Source of the DNA: Eubacterium sp. AF16-48 | GTDB taxonomy: Bacteria > Bacillota > Clostridia > Lachnospirales > Lachnospiraceae | Reading direction: 5' to 3' | DNA length: 8,824 bases | NCBI RefSeq assembly: GCF_003479405.1 | Contig: NZ_QUHB01000017.1 | Span: 1-8,824, forward strand | Shown here: positions 1-7,280 of the stretch, piece by piece | Numbering within the stretch: position 1 is the first letter of the stretch | How the letters are laid out: the number at the start of each line of letters is the position of its first letter | Translations under genes and position numbers: made by a program | Notes under the pieces: model-generated | What the model saw: only the letters and a program-made list of their open reading frames with translations | Told to the model about the DNA's origin: nothing | Databases searched by the model: none

Positions 1-359
1 AGCAGGGACGCAAAATACTTACACCCCTGCTTGATTGAGCTTTCCGTATCTAAGGAATTAGGCGGTAAACCAAGACTTTCCGAACTCTGCATAACATCTT
101 CTGCCGTACCGCCACTTTCTACTTGAATGATAGCAAGTAACACATTGACATACTCGGAGATACCGTTTTCTCTGGCGTATTTTTCTACCATAGGCTGATG
201 TTTCAAGACTTCTGCGGATAGGTTCATACCCGTAATGCCAGAAGAAAAATTGCTGTTCTCGTCGTCGCTGTCCGCACTAATGAGGACGCCAAAGAAAAGC
301 ACCAGAGAAAAGAGGATAGGAAACAGACTGCCAATGATAGCGATATGTTTCAGTTTCAT
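1..359 (-). CDS. orf14: Orf14-like cell-wall hydrolase, N-terminal part only (partial at left edge)
   Basis: The first 119 residues are visible, starting at the ATG at 359; the gene runs off the window at base 1. A hydrophobic helix at about residues 6-28 is an uncleaved signal or membrane anchor, followed by an acidic linker (DSDDEN). From about residue 45 the sequence looks like the lysozyme (bLysG-like) domain of Tn916 Orf14/CwlT, with the block QVESGG, in which E81 is the likely catalytic acid. In the family a C-terminal NlpC/P60 peptidase domain follows; it would lie outside the window. The role is local opening of peptidoglycan so that the conjugation channel can pass. The start overlaps the stop of the VirB6-like gene by four bases (ATGA), indicating translational coupling; AAGGA lies 11 bases upstream. 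Identification is confident from sequence and position; the C-terminal domain is inferred only. Confidence 0.93.
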   Translation of the reverse strand, partial: MKLKHIAIIGSLFPILFSLVLFFGVLISADSDDENSNFSSGITGMNLSAEVLKHQPMVEKYARENGISEYVNVLLAIIQVESGGTAEDVMQSSESLGLPPNSLDTESSIKQGCKYFASL

Positions 360-2566
360 TTTTTCTTCTGTCCTTTCTTCGTTACAAGGTTACGGGTTTT
401 CTCTATGGTCTGCTGGTTCTTCTGGACGCTCTGGGTCTGCTGAACCTTTATCCTGCGGTCTTTGGTGTCATTCTGGCGTGTTTCCTGCGATACCACTTTT
501 TCTACATTCTGCCTATGTACTGTCTGTGTAGGCTGGGGTGCTTTCTTATCAGAAGCACCAGAAGATAACGGACGCTCTTTGATAACATTTGTCTTGACTG
601 GCTCACTTGCTTTCGGAGTTGGAGCTGTGGCTGGGCGTTTGACTTCCTGCATTTTTTCAACACTCGGCTTTGGAATGGTTGAAGCTGTGACTGGTCGCTC
701 ATGGGGACGGGTAGCTCCCGTTGTCGCTGATCCGTCAGCCTTTCGCTGTACCTGCCTTGCTTCTTGTGCCTTTTGAAGCTCCATACGTTTGTCAGCGATA
801 TTTTTCTTACGCTGTTCCTGCTTTTCCAAGCGTCCCGTCTGTCTGGACTGCTGTTCCTGCACCATGCCACGCTTGAAGTCGGACACGCTGGACTTTGCCT
901 TTTCCTTTGCGGAATACACCGCATAAGCGGTCTGTGTCGGCATATCCTTGATATTCTCTTTGACAGCGTTTGCCTTGTCTTTCACTTTATTTTTCGTATC
1001 TAAAACAGCACCGACTTTTGAACCTGCACGCTGTCCCATGCTGGAAGTGGTATTGCCCCGATTTTCTTTAGAAGCCGTATTTTTTCTTTCGGCTCTCTTG
1101 CCAGCAACGGCACTTCCAGCCACCGCACCAGCTACACCGCCCGAAATACCGCCAGCACTTACCGCCCTTGCAATACGGTGTTCCATACGCCTAGCCCGAT
1201 GTCGCATAAACAGATACGGTCTGCGGAATATGCGTCGTCCCATGCTTTGACTGTCGCCAGCATTAAGTGAGAACATACTCATTAAGTCGCCCAGCTTCAT
1301 GTAGATACCAGCGAAACATACTATCTGCAAGAACGCCACCATAAAGAATGGGTAGTCTGTGGAAATGTTGTAAAACATACTGGAAATACTAAATGCCACC
1401 GTTACAATGAGCGTTATTCCTGCCCGTGTCATTATGGTATTAAATACTCTCACGATTGCCTGCTTTGCCATGCTTTCATAGCTCGGTATCATGGAAAGTA
1501 AAAAACTGATAGGTAAAAACATTGCAAAGATAATAAAAAGTATCTGGCTGAACAACATCATGCCCGTAAGCAAGAATACAAATATCGTGATACCCAAGTT
1601 AAAGAACAAGAGGAAGAACACCATACCCAAACGGTTCACGACCTGCGGTATTGTCAGATTGTTATTGTCGTTGTCCTCGATTTCTGTTTTCACGACTTCC
1701 TCTCTGGTTTTCCCGTCCTCGTCCTCTGGACTTGCCGATACGAGAGCTTCTACACGGTCTGTCCCGATTTCTTCTGCGTTGCTGTTCCCGAATTGAAGCA
1801 AGAGCCACGGCTGTTCCACTTGAATAGAAAATAGGCTGTCCCGTATCAAGTCCACGCTGTCCTTACCCTCGCTGTCGGAGTTAGGGAGCATGATTTTTGT
1901 TCCCAAATCCAAAGAAGCGGTACTGATGTCTGATGAAAATTCATTTATCTTCTTGATATAGTCGGGAGCATAAGCAATAAATGAAGCGGACAGCACGAAC
2001 ACCACCACAAAGTTGATAACAGCGTGAAGTGCTTTGCTGGTTTCCCGTTTTATCAGTCCCGTATAAGCAACGTACATTCCCACCACTAAGATAATGAGAA
2101 GCAGGAAACCAACATAGAAGCCCGTAGAAGAAAAGCCGTTCTCGGTAACGCCTGCAAGGGTCTGTATGCTCTTTCCGATACTGTCTGCCATATCATTGAT
2201 GAAGTCCAGCTTATAGGCTTCCTGCACCACATAGCCCGTTGCATTACTCAAATACAAACTGATAGTCCAGACAAAGTTGGTAATGCAGTACAGCCCGTAT
2301 TGTACCGATTTTCCGATACCGTCGAGCCAGTTCCACGGAAGCCACGACCAGCTATTATCGACGAAAAAATCAAGCTGGTAGTTGGAAAGGGGATATTTTG
2401 AATAAAGATTTTCTGCGTTTATGGTATCGTCTACAAGCCCCGTCGCATGAGCCACCGTCCCCAAAAGTGAAAGCAGGATAAGGGAGAGTGCCACCACGAA
2501 CAGAGCCATTTTGAGAAAGTGGAAAATCTTCTTTTTTGTGAACACACCTTTTATCCTTTCTTTCAT
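356..2566 (-). CDS. orf15: Orf15-like VirB6-type polytopic membrane channel protein
   Basis: This 736-residue protein matches Tn916 Orf15, the VirB6-like inner part of the conjugation channel. A hydrophobic segment at about 16-39 ending in TVAHA resembles a signal peptide. Further membrane segments are likely near 89-108, 151-171, 182-200, 313-336, 338-360, 381-400 and 404-422, with a polar, acidic loop at about 201-310. A Gly/Ala-rich stretch (472-489) opens a tail of nearly 300 residues that is very basic and rich in Gln, Lys, Pro and Thr, probably cytoplasmic. I chose the ATG at 2566: GAGGTGG lies four bases upstream, while the in-frame GTG at 2569 would sit only one base from it. The ATG shares one base with the TGA of the VirB4-like gene. 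Membrane topology is inferred by eye. Confidence 0.93.
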   Translation of the reverse strand: MKERIKGVFTKKKIFHFLKMALFVVALSLILLSLLGTVAHATGLVDDTINAENLYSKYPLSNYQLDFFVDNSWSWLPWNWLDGIGKSVQYGLYCITNFVWTISLYLSNATGYVVQEAYKLDFINDMADSIGKSIQTLAGVTENGFSSTGFYVGFLLLIILVVGMYVAYTGLIKRETSKALHAVINFVVVFVLSASFIAYAPDYIKKINEFSSDISTASLDLGTKIMLPNSDSEGKDSVDLIRDSLFSIQVEQPWLLLQFGNSNAEEIGTDRVEALVSASPEDEDGKTREEVVKTEIEDNDNNNLTIPQVVNRLGMVFFLLFFNLGITIFVFLLTGMMLFSQILFIIFAMFLPISFLLSMIPSYESMAKQAIVRVFNTIMTRAGITLIVTVAFSISSMFYNISTDYPFFMVAFLQIVCFAGIYMKLGDLMSMFSLNAGDSQSMGRRIFRRPYLFMRHRARRMEHRIARAVSAGGISGGVAGAVAGSAVAGKRAERKNTASKENRGNTTSSMGQRAGSKVGAVLDTKNKVKDKANAVKENIKDMPTQTAYAVYSAKEKAKSSVSDFKRGMVQEQQSRQTGRLEKQEQRKKNIADKRMELQKAQEARQVQRKADGSATTGATRPHERPVTASTIPKPSVEKMQEVKRPATAPTPKASEPVKTNVIKERPLSSGASDKKAPQPTQTVHRQNVEKVVSQETRQNDTKDRRIKVQQTQSVQKNQQTIEKTRNLVTKKGQKKK

Positions 2567-5016
2567 CACTCCACCTCATTTCTCTGTACGGGCGGTCTGG
2601 TATCAAAGGCGTGTAGCAGTTCTTCAAAGACTGGGTGTATCTGCACCACACCGACACGCCCGTATAAGTCCTGCAATAAGCATTGTCCGTTCTCCAAATC
2701 ACGCAAGCGTTTCTGGTTGTTCTCATCGTCCTTGTCGATACCGAAAAACTCTAAGGTCTGCTTTATCTCGTTTATATCCGTGCTTCTAAATGCAAACTTT
2801 AAGCCGATATTGTTTTTCAGACTTTCCTTTGACACGTCATAGGCAGACTGGGTAACGAAATAAACGCCTGCCTGCATAGCTCGCCCAGCACGAACCAGCT
2901 TATTTGATAAGGTTTCTCCTTGTGCCACATTTAAGAACGCCCACGCTTCGTCTAAATCGACAATCTTAAAAATGCTTCTGTCCGAATGGATAAAATCAAG
3001 GGCAAAGGTACTAATCACAATCAGCATAGACACAGACAACAATTCAATGGTCGTGTATTCTTCAAAAGTGGTATCTTTATCTGGCAGTACAAGGTCGGCT
3101 ACTTGAATGATATTGAGCTGATTATCCAGACTGATAGCATTTTCTACCGTACCGTCTGAAAACAGCAGGTGTGCAAAGTCGTAGTCCGTGAAGCTGTCGA
3201 TATGGTCTGCGATATTTCTTGATATGGGCGTATCTTCACGGCGTAGCTCGTCTATCACATGGAGCAAGCCCCGACTGTCGCTCTGGGTAACGGAGCGTAC
3301 TGCCTTACGAAGTACGGGGAATTTTTCGCCGTCCCTTGAAGAAATACCCGTAAGGAATGTTAAGATGTCGATTGCCAGACTTTCAGCGTCTTTTACATTC
3401 TTCATAATCACAAACGGGTCAAGAAGCCCTGCATTGTCCTTATCGCTGGTAAGATTTACGATATTGATTTCATGTGCAATCTCTGGGAGCGTTTCTTTCC
3501 AGTTACCACGCTCACTTTTAGGGTCTAACAGAAGTGCTTGACCGCCAAACAGCACCGCATAATATACCAGAAGATTGTTACAGAACGATTTCCCACCGCC
3601 AAGCGAACCGACAAAAGCAGACGCTAAAGCGTTGGTAACTGTACCTTTTACACCTTGACTGGCAAGGGACGGTTGCAGGTACACATTTCTTCCCGTATCA
3701 ACAGAATAGCCCATATAGATACCCGTAGTTTCTCCTAACTGCTGTGTCGCACCAAAGCCAAGCCCAGCTAAAAAATCTGATTTTACATACTGCACATAGT
3801 CATTGATATATCGCTTGCTGGCAGGAAGAAATTCAGAATGAAGCCCCAGCATATCCCCAGCAGGACGCACCAGCTTTACATTGAGGTCGTCGTAAAAGTC
3901 CTTGACTTCATCACAACGGCGTTTCAGCTCGTCAAGATCGGGTGCAGACACCCGTATGACGTAGCTTAACTTATACATACTTTCTTTTGTCTGGTCTAAA
4001 TCAGTTTCCAGCTCGTCCACGCTGTCTAAAGCGTCCACCACATTTGAGCTGGTTTCACTTCCTGCTTGATAGGCGTGATTATCAAGGTCTTTCAGTTCCT
4101 TTTTCTTGTTGCGGACGGTCGTTAATGCTTTCCGATTTTCCACGATTTCTACATTCATGCTCGTATCAACGGGGAATGTGAATTGCTGTTGCTGGAAATA
4201 GAAGATTTCAGACGACGGAAAATCAAGCTCTCCTACAATCGCATTGACGGTAAAATAGGACACATAGCTTTCCTTGTCCTCATGTTCCAATCGTAAATAC
4301 CGCTGGCTTTCCTCAATCACACACCTTGTCGGACGGATAAGGTCGTAGTATTTTATCAGCGTCTCTTTGTTCAATTTTTTCTTTGGTAGCTGGTACTCAT
4401 AATCTTCATAAGCGATACCGTCCCTGCCGTAAAGATGTTCCATGAGATACCCAAAATCATGGATTTCCAAGCGACGCACCTTAAAGCGACGGGAGATTTT
4501 ATTTTCCAGTAACTTTTCCATTTTTATGTAACGGTTGATTTCATCATTCGGCATGGAAACAAAATCATTCATCAGCGTGTGGTTCACTTCATGGAGAAAT
4601 TCTGTGAACGTCAGCCACACCGATTTTTTGATGTTCTTCAGATTGAGCTGTTCTTCCGTAACCATGAGCTTAAAGCCAAGAAAAAAGCGGTAGTCCACTT
4701 GATTGTCCCCAATCATAGATACTAACGCTTCGGTCTGTTCGTCTATCTTCTGGCAGGCAACTTCCTTTAATTTTCCAGTTACCAGCTTCTTTGACTGTTC
4801 CTGCATACTGCGGATTGAGCTTTCTGTGGCAATCTGCAACGCATGAATTTTACCCTCACGGGACTGTGCGATAAGCTGTCGGAAACTGTCATGCACGATA
4901 AATTTCTGCTCTGCGGATAGAAAAGAATAGTTGTATGGTATCAGCTCATAGTAGGCGAACACCTCATTGTCCTTGTTCCAGACAAGGTTATTGTCAATAT
5001 ATTTTATCGGGAACAT
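2566..5016 (-). CDS. orf16: Orf16-like VirB4-type conjugation ATPase
   Basis: This 816-residue protein is the conserved ATPase of the Tn916-type secretion machine (ConE in ICEBs1, TcpF in pCW3). It hydrolyses ATP at the membrane to assemble or drive the channel. The N-terminal half (about 1-440) has no obvious membrane segment and carries a charged, probably helical stretch at 295-350. The ATPase domain shows a Walker A motif GSLGGGKS at 470-477, followed by LLLDPKSE (496-502 region), and a Walker B IFKIVDLDEAW around 682-692, with D689/E690 as the likely catalytic acids. FVTQSAYDVSK at 720-730 fits the sensor-like TQ motif of VirB4/TraC-type ATPases. All motifs are intact and the length equals that of the Tn916 protein. 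The ATG at 5016 has AAGGAG eight bases upstream and lies inside the last 23 bases of tcpE. Confidence 0.96.
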   Translation of the reverse strand: MFPIKYIDNNLVWNKDNEVFAYYELIPYNYSFLSAEQKFIVHDSFRQLIAQSREGKIHALQIATESSIRSMQEQSKKLVTGKLKEVACQKIDEQTEALVSMIGDNQVDYRFFLGFKLMVTEEQLNLKNIKKSVWLTFTEFLHEVNHTLMNDFVSMPNDEINRYIKMEKLLENKISRRFKVRRLEIHDFGYLMEHLYGRDGIAYEDYEYQLPKKKLNKETLIKYYDLIRPTRCVIEESQRYLRLEHEDKESYVSYFTVNAIVGELDFPSSEIFYFQQQQFTFPVDTSMNVEIVENRKALTTVRNKKKELKDLDNHAYQAGSETSSNVVDALDSVDELETDLDQTKESMYKLSYVIRVSAPDLDELKRRCDEVKDFYDDLNVKLVRPAGDMLGLHSEFLPASKRYINDYVQYVKSDFLAGLGFGATQQLGETTGIYMGYSVDTGRNVYLQPSLASQGVKGTVTNALASAFVGSLGGGKSFCNNLLVYYAVLFGGQALLLDPKSERGNWKETLPEIAHEINIVNLTSDKDNAGLLDPFVIMKNVKDAESLAIDILTFLTGISSRDGEKFPVLRKAVRSVTQSDSRGLLHVIDELRREDTPISRNIADHIDSFTDYDFAHLLFSDGTVENAISLDNQLNIIQVADLVLPDKDTTFEEYTTIELLSVSMLIVISTFALDFIHSDRSIFKIVDLDEAWAFLNVAQGETLSNKLVRAGRAMQAGVYFVTQSAYDVSKESLKNNIGLKFAFRSTDINEIKQTLEFFGIDKDDENNQKRLRDLENGQCLLQDLYGRVGVVQIHPVFEELLHAFDTRPPVQRNEVE

Positions 5017-5392
5017 AGTTCACACTCCTTACTGCCGTGATTGTTTCATTCAATATCTGCTTATGCAGTTTTACGGCTTTTCCTGCATAAGTGATTTTTG
5101 GTCGCAGGGCATAGGTTATCTGTGATTTCAAAAAGCTGTACGGCTTCTTTCCGTCAAAGGTTTTCTGCGACATGAACCAAGTGAGAGCAACGGGAATACC
5201 AAAGTATTTGAGAAATGCTCCCTCAATCATGGAAAGTGGGGGAATATCCCCAAACAGAATGATGATAAATTCCGTAATCACAAACCATGTAATCTGTGTA
5301 AAAGTAACGGGAAAGGGTAAGTTAAAGTCATTGATTGCATACAAGACTTTTTCCACGTTCCAGATACCCGTGTAGCTTTTAATCTTTTTCAA
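4994..5392 (-). CDS. orf17: Orf17-like TcpE-family conjugation membrane protein (TTG start)
   Basis: This 132-residue protein belongs to the TcpE family (Tn916 Orf17; related to ConD of ICEBs1), small membrane parts of Gram-positive conjugation machines. Two membrane helices are visible at about 29-48 and 56-74, followed by FDGKKPYSFLKS and YALRPK, the conserved C-terminal part of the family, and a short charged tail. The reading frame has a TGA only two codons before the first TTG, and no ATG occurs until residue 74, so TTG at 5392 is the only plausible start. AAAGGAG lies ten bases before it. The gene follows a terminator-like hairpin and overlaps the VirB4-like gene by 23 bases, so these two are very probably co-translated. 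The exact function in the complex is not known to me beyond being needed for transfer in related plasmids. Confidence 0.92.
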   Translation of the reverse strand: MKKIKSYTGIWNVEKVLYAINDFNLPFPVTFTQITWFVITEFIIILFGDIPPLSMIEGAFLKYFGIPVALTWFMSQKTFDGKKPYSFLKSQITYALRPKITYAGKAVKLHKQILNETITAVRSVNYVPDKIY

Positions 5393-5402
5393 GTTCTTTC
5401 AG

Positions 5403-5409
5403 CTCCTTT
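5403..5409 (-). promoter_or_regulatory. Shine-Dalgarno site fixing the TTG start of orf17
   Basis: AAAGGAG on the minus strand, ten bases before the TTG at 5392. An in-frame TGA lies only two codons upstream of that TTG, so this site together with the stop decides the start of the TcpE-family protein. Confidence 0.7.
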
Positions 5410-5411
5410 CA

Positions 5412-5447
5412 AAATAGAAAAGGACAGCCATTTTCAGACTGTCCCTT
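5412..5447 (-). terminator. Probable intrinsic terminator or attenuator between ardA and orf17
   Basis: On the minus strand GGACAG (5444-5439) and CTGTCC (5427-5422) pair across an 11-base loop; flanking AAG/CTT bases can extend the stem slightly. The 3' arm runs into TTTTCTATTTTG, a U-rich tract. It lies after the ArdA stop and just before the ribosome binding site of tcpE. The stem is short and the U tract is interrupted, so leaky termination is more likely than a full stop. A tiny hairpin (CGCTG, six-base loop, CAGCG; 5499-5484) directly after the ArdA stop is probably unrelated. Confidence 0.6.
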
Positions 5448-5499
5448 AAAGAGAAATACGCTGTCAGTAGCAACAATGCTTGTCGCTGATCTTCCAGCG

Positions 5500-6003
5500 T
5501 TAATATGGTATCTCGCACATACCTCGGCTTGTTTCAATAAAGCAACCGCCCATATCCAAATCTCGCCCGTAGGCTTCATAGTCAATGTAATTCTGTAAGC
5601 TGGGTGGAATGTCCCCAAGTGCCTGCAATTCGTCTATGTAGTAGTAGGCAACATCTGTCATGGTTTCACAGTCGGGATAATAGTAAATATCGTCCTTATG
5701 TTCCACGACTTCTTCCAGCGTCCCATAGTGGCTGATAAATTCGTCCAGACACTCTACAATATAGTCGGGAAGTTCCTCTATCATTTCATACATCTCATTG
5801 AGTTCTTCAATGGAAACATACTCGCCAATCGCAATGGGAAAGTTGTCGGTATCATGGATAGCGTATTCCTCATACTGTTCATTCAAGCCGATTTTTTCTT
5901 TCACATCTTCCTCGTCAATGGGGAACGTGAACCAAGCACCGACTAAATAGCCCTCATTGTATTTGCCAAGATTAGCAATATAAACCGCCATATCATCAAT
6001 CAT
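5500..6003 (-). CDS. ardA: ArdA antirestriction protein (Tn916 Orf18 homologue)
   Basis: This 167-residue protein is ArdA, a dimeric DNA mimic that blocks type I restriction enzymes and so protects single-stranded-derived incoming DNA in a new host. It resembles Tn916 Orf18 throughout: AVYIANLGKYNEG (6-18), GAWFTFPID (22-30), YEEYAIHD (44-51) and the end block LQNYIDYEAYGRDLD (136-150). By my count it has 41 Asp/Glu against 6 Lys/Arg, the strong negative charge expected of a DNA mimic. I chose the ATG at 6003 because GAGGTGG ends five bases before it; the upstream in-frame GTG at 6012 lies inside that site. ATG at 5991 is a possible alternative start. It follows a second ArdA-like gene after 17 bases, so the two are likely expressed together. 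It precedes a terminator-like hairpin. Confidence 0.95.
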   Translation of the reverse strand: MIDDMAVYIANLGKYNEGYLVGAWFTFPIDEEDVKEKIGLNEQYEEYAIHDTDNFPIAIGEYVSIEELNEMYEMIEELPDYIVECLDEFISHYGTLEEVVEHKDDIYYYPDCETMTDVAYYYIDELQALGDIPPSLQNYIDYEAYGRDLDMGGCFIETSRGMCEIPY

Positions 6004-6020
6004 AAGCACCACCTCATTTC

Positions 6021-6524
6021 CTACTCTGGCAGTTCAAAGATACCGTGTTCCGTTACTAAAAATTTCCCGTGTTCCTGCAAGTGAGAAGCGTAGGCTTCAA
6101 AGTCAAAGTAGTATTCTTGACAGTCCTCGGATAAATGCTTGAACATCGGGTCGTTCATCAGCTTTTGCCTTGCAACATCTATCATGCTTTTACAGTCGGG
6201 ATAAACAATAATCACGTTCCTGCAAATATAAAGTGCTTCTAAATTTTCAAACACCGTAAGTAGTGATACATATTCTTCCTGCATATCACTTGAAAGCTGG
6301 CGGTACATAAAATCTAATTCGTTGAGCTGGTACACGCTGGTGTGTTCGTGGACTTCATCAGCATAAGGCAACACCTTTTCGATAATACGATAATCCCCAC
6401 TTTCTGCACCGATACCTAACTTTTCTTCAAACTCGGCAACATCTATCGGCAGGTCGAACCAGTATGATATTGTTTCTTCGCCAGTTGTTCCTCTCGTTTC
6501 CACCAGCACCCTTGTTTCCTGCAT
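6021..6524 (-). CDS. Divergent ArdA-family protein, tandem paralogue of the downstream ardA
   Basis: This 167-residue acidic protein (34 Asp/Glu against 12 Lys/Arg by my count) aligns with the downstream ArdA along its length: SYWFDLPID (20-28) with GAWFTFPID, YPDCKSMIDVA (108-118) with YPDCETMTDVA, and YYFDFEAY (138-145) with NYIDYEAY. In the last 30 residues I count 12 identities, so the two are old relatives rather than a fresh duplication. It lacks the AVYIANLGKYNEG opening of typical ArdA and starts instead with MQETRVLVETRG. The likely role is also DNA mimicry against restriction or another DNA-binding enzyme, but the target is unknown. ATG at 6524 has GAGGA a few bases upstream; its first 82 bases lie inside the end of the preceding small gene. 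Family membership is well supported, function is inferred. Confidence 0.85.
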   Translation of the reverse strand: MQETRVLVETRGTTGEETISYWFDLPIDVAEFEEKLGIGAESGDYRIIEKVLPYADEVHEHTSVYQLNELDFMYRQLSSDMQEEYVSLLTVFENLEALYICRNVIIVYPDCKSMIDVARQKLMNDPMFKHLSEDCQEYYFDFEAYASHLQEHGKFLVTEHGIFELPE

Positions 6525-6739
6525 TGTTCCTCACGTCCTTTCTGTTGCTTCATCACATCTTTTAAGCTCTGGTACGACATACCAAACACATACTTTGAAA
6601 AATCTTCTAACTGTTTTATATCATAATTCGTAAGCGGTAATCGCTTCATTTCATGCCACACTTTACGCTTGTAAGAGGGCAGGTTAGAAATATAATCACA
6701 GCCGACGTTTGCCTGCATATCCTTAAAAATATCGCTCAT
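6443..6739 (-). CDS. Small hypothetical protein upstream of the ardA pair
   Basis: I do not recognise this 98-residue protein. It is charged and soluble, with no membrane segment or signal peptide. Residues 1-65 look like an ordinary helical protein (for example YKRKVWHEMKRLPL at 23-36 and LEDFSKYVFGMSYQSLKDVM near 44-64). The last third is very basic and Cys/Trp-containing (CRKQGCWWKREEQ) and is encoded by DNA that also encodes the start of the ArdA-like protein in another frame, an overlap of 82 bases. The ATG at 6739 has GGAG seven bases upstream, a good site. It is the first gene after the terminator of the cargo unit and appears to open the ardA operon. A role connected with antirestriction or its control is only a guess from position. 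Confidence 0.7.
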   Translation of the reverse strand: MSDIFKDMQANVGCDYISNLPSYKRKVWHEMKRLPLTNYDIKQLEDFSKYVFGMSYQSLKDVMKQQKGREEQCRKQGCWWKREEQLAKKQYHTGSTCR

Positions 6740-6765
6740 TTCATCACTCCAATCTGATTTTAGGT

Positions 6766-6800
6766 AAGAAAAAAGCAGTCAATCCTAAGACTAACTGCTT
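6766..6800 (-). terminator. Intrinsic terminator of the NTF2-like cargo gene
   Basis: On the minus strand AAGCAGT (6800-6794) pairs with ACTGCTT (6779-6773), extended by a U-G wobble and AGTC/GATT around a TTAG loop, giving about 12 base pairs. The 3' arm runs into TTTTTTCTT. It lies 30 bases after the stop of the NTF2-like gene. This is the strongest terminator in the window. Confidence 0.85.
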
Positions 6801-6829
6801 TATGTATATGGATATAATTTGATTAAGTT

Positions 6830-7249
6830 TTAAAACCAGTTTGTTTTTTCATCTCTAAATTGAGGGTTATCGCTGTGTTGATATGGATTATAGTTATTCA
6901 GATTGCAACCATATTCTTTTAATGATTTGATTTTGTTATCTTCTGTCCATTCAATTAAGGAAATACCGTCAAATTCTTCAACGCTTCCCGTATTCATTTC
7001 ATTTTTAAAATACCATTCTACGACAGTTTGATTTTCTTTATGAAAGAACTGTTTAATATCCCAAATAATGACTTTACCACGAGTATTCCATTCATTAAAC
7101 CAATGTTTTACTGTTTTAAGATTTTCATATTTAGGACACCAGCTTTCCGTATAAACAACATCTTCTGTAAAAATTTTATCTATTCCTAAGTCTTGCTGTT
7201 TCAACCACATATCAAACCATAAACGAATAATTTTTTCTCTCTCATTCAA
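6830..7249 (-). CDS. NTF2/SnoaL-like domain protein, AT-rich cargo gene (TTG start)
   Basis: This 139-residue protein looks like a single cone-shaped NTF2/SnoaL-like domain: an N-terminal helix (EKIIRLWFDMWL, 4-15), a segment of the kind DKIFTEDVVYTE (24-35), and later strands such as VVEWYFKNEM and ISLIEWTEDNKIKSLKEYGC. Such domains serve as small enzymes or ligand-binding modules; the substrate cannot be told from sequence. The frame starts at TTG 7249 with GAGGTG seven bases upstream; the nearby ATG is out of frame. G+C over 6841-7260 is about 30% (124 of 420 by hand count), against roughly 45-60% in sampled neighbouring transfer genes. It has its own promoter just upstream and a strong terminator just downstream, and has no counterpart in Tn916 as I remember it. 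It is most likely cargo acquired from an AT-rich source. The family call is by resemblance, not by search. Confidence 0.75.
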   Translation of the reverse strand: MNEREKIIRLWFDMWLKQQDLGIDKIFTEDVVYTESWCPKYENLKTVKHWFNEWNTRGKVIIWDIKQFFHKENQTVVEWYFKNEMNTGSVEEFDGISLIEWTEDNKIKSLKEYGCNLNNYNPYQHSDNPQFRDEKTNWF

Positions 7250-7256
7250 AATAGAA

Positions 7257-7262
7257 CACCTC
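7257..7262 (-). promoter_or_regulatory. Shine-Dalgarno site of the NTF2-like gene
   Basis: GAGGTG on the minus strand, seven bases before TTG 7249. The spacing is good and supports the TTG start, since no in-frame ATG is nearby. Confidence 0.6.
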
Positions 7263-7280
7263 GATTACTTCTTTTTTCAC

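Noticed and set aside
502..924. 140-codon minus-strand frame inside orf15
   Set aside because: Alternative frame through the low-complexity basic tail of the VirB6-like protein; composition is Arg/Gln/Ser-rich as expected of a shadow, and no start signals are seen.
2370..2726. 118-codon minus-strand frame spanning the orf16/orf15 junction
   Set aside because: Overlaps two well-supported genes in a different frame and shows no family resemblance.
6757..6782. TTGACT and TAAAAT on the minus strand, resembling a promoter for the small gene at 6739
   Set aside because: The spacer is only 14 bases, the -35 part sits in the terminator stem, and the transcript would begin at the ribosome binding site itself. 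Too poor to call.
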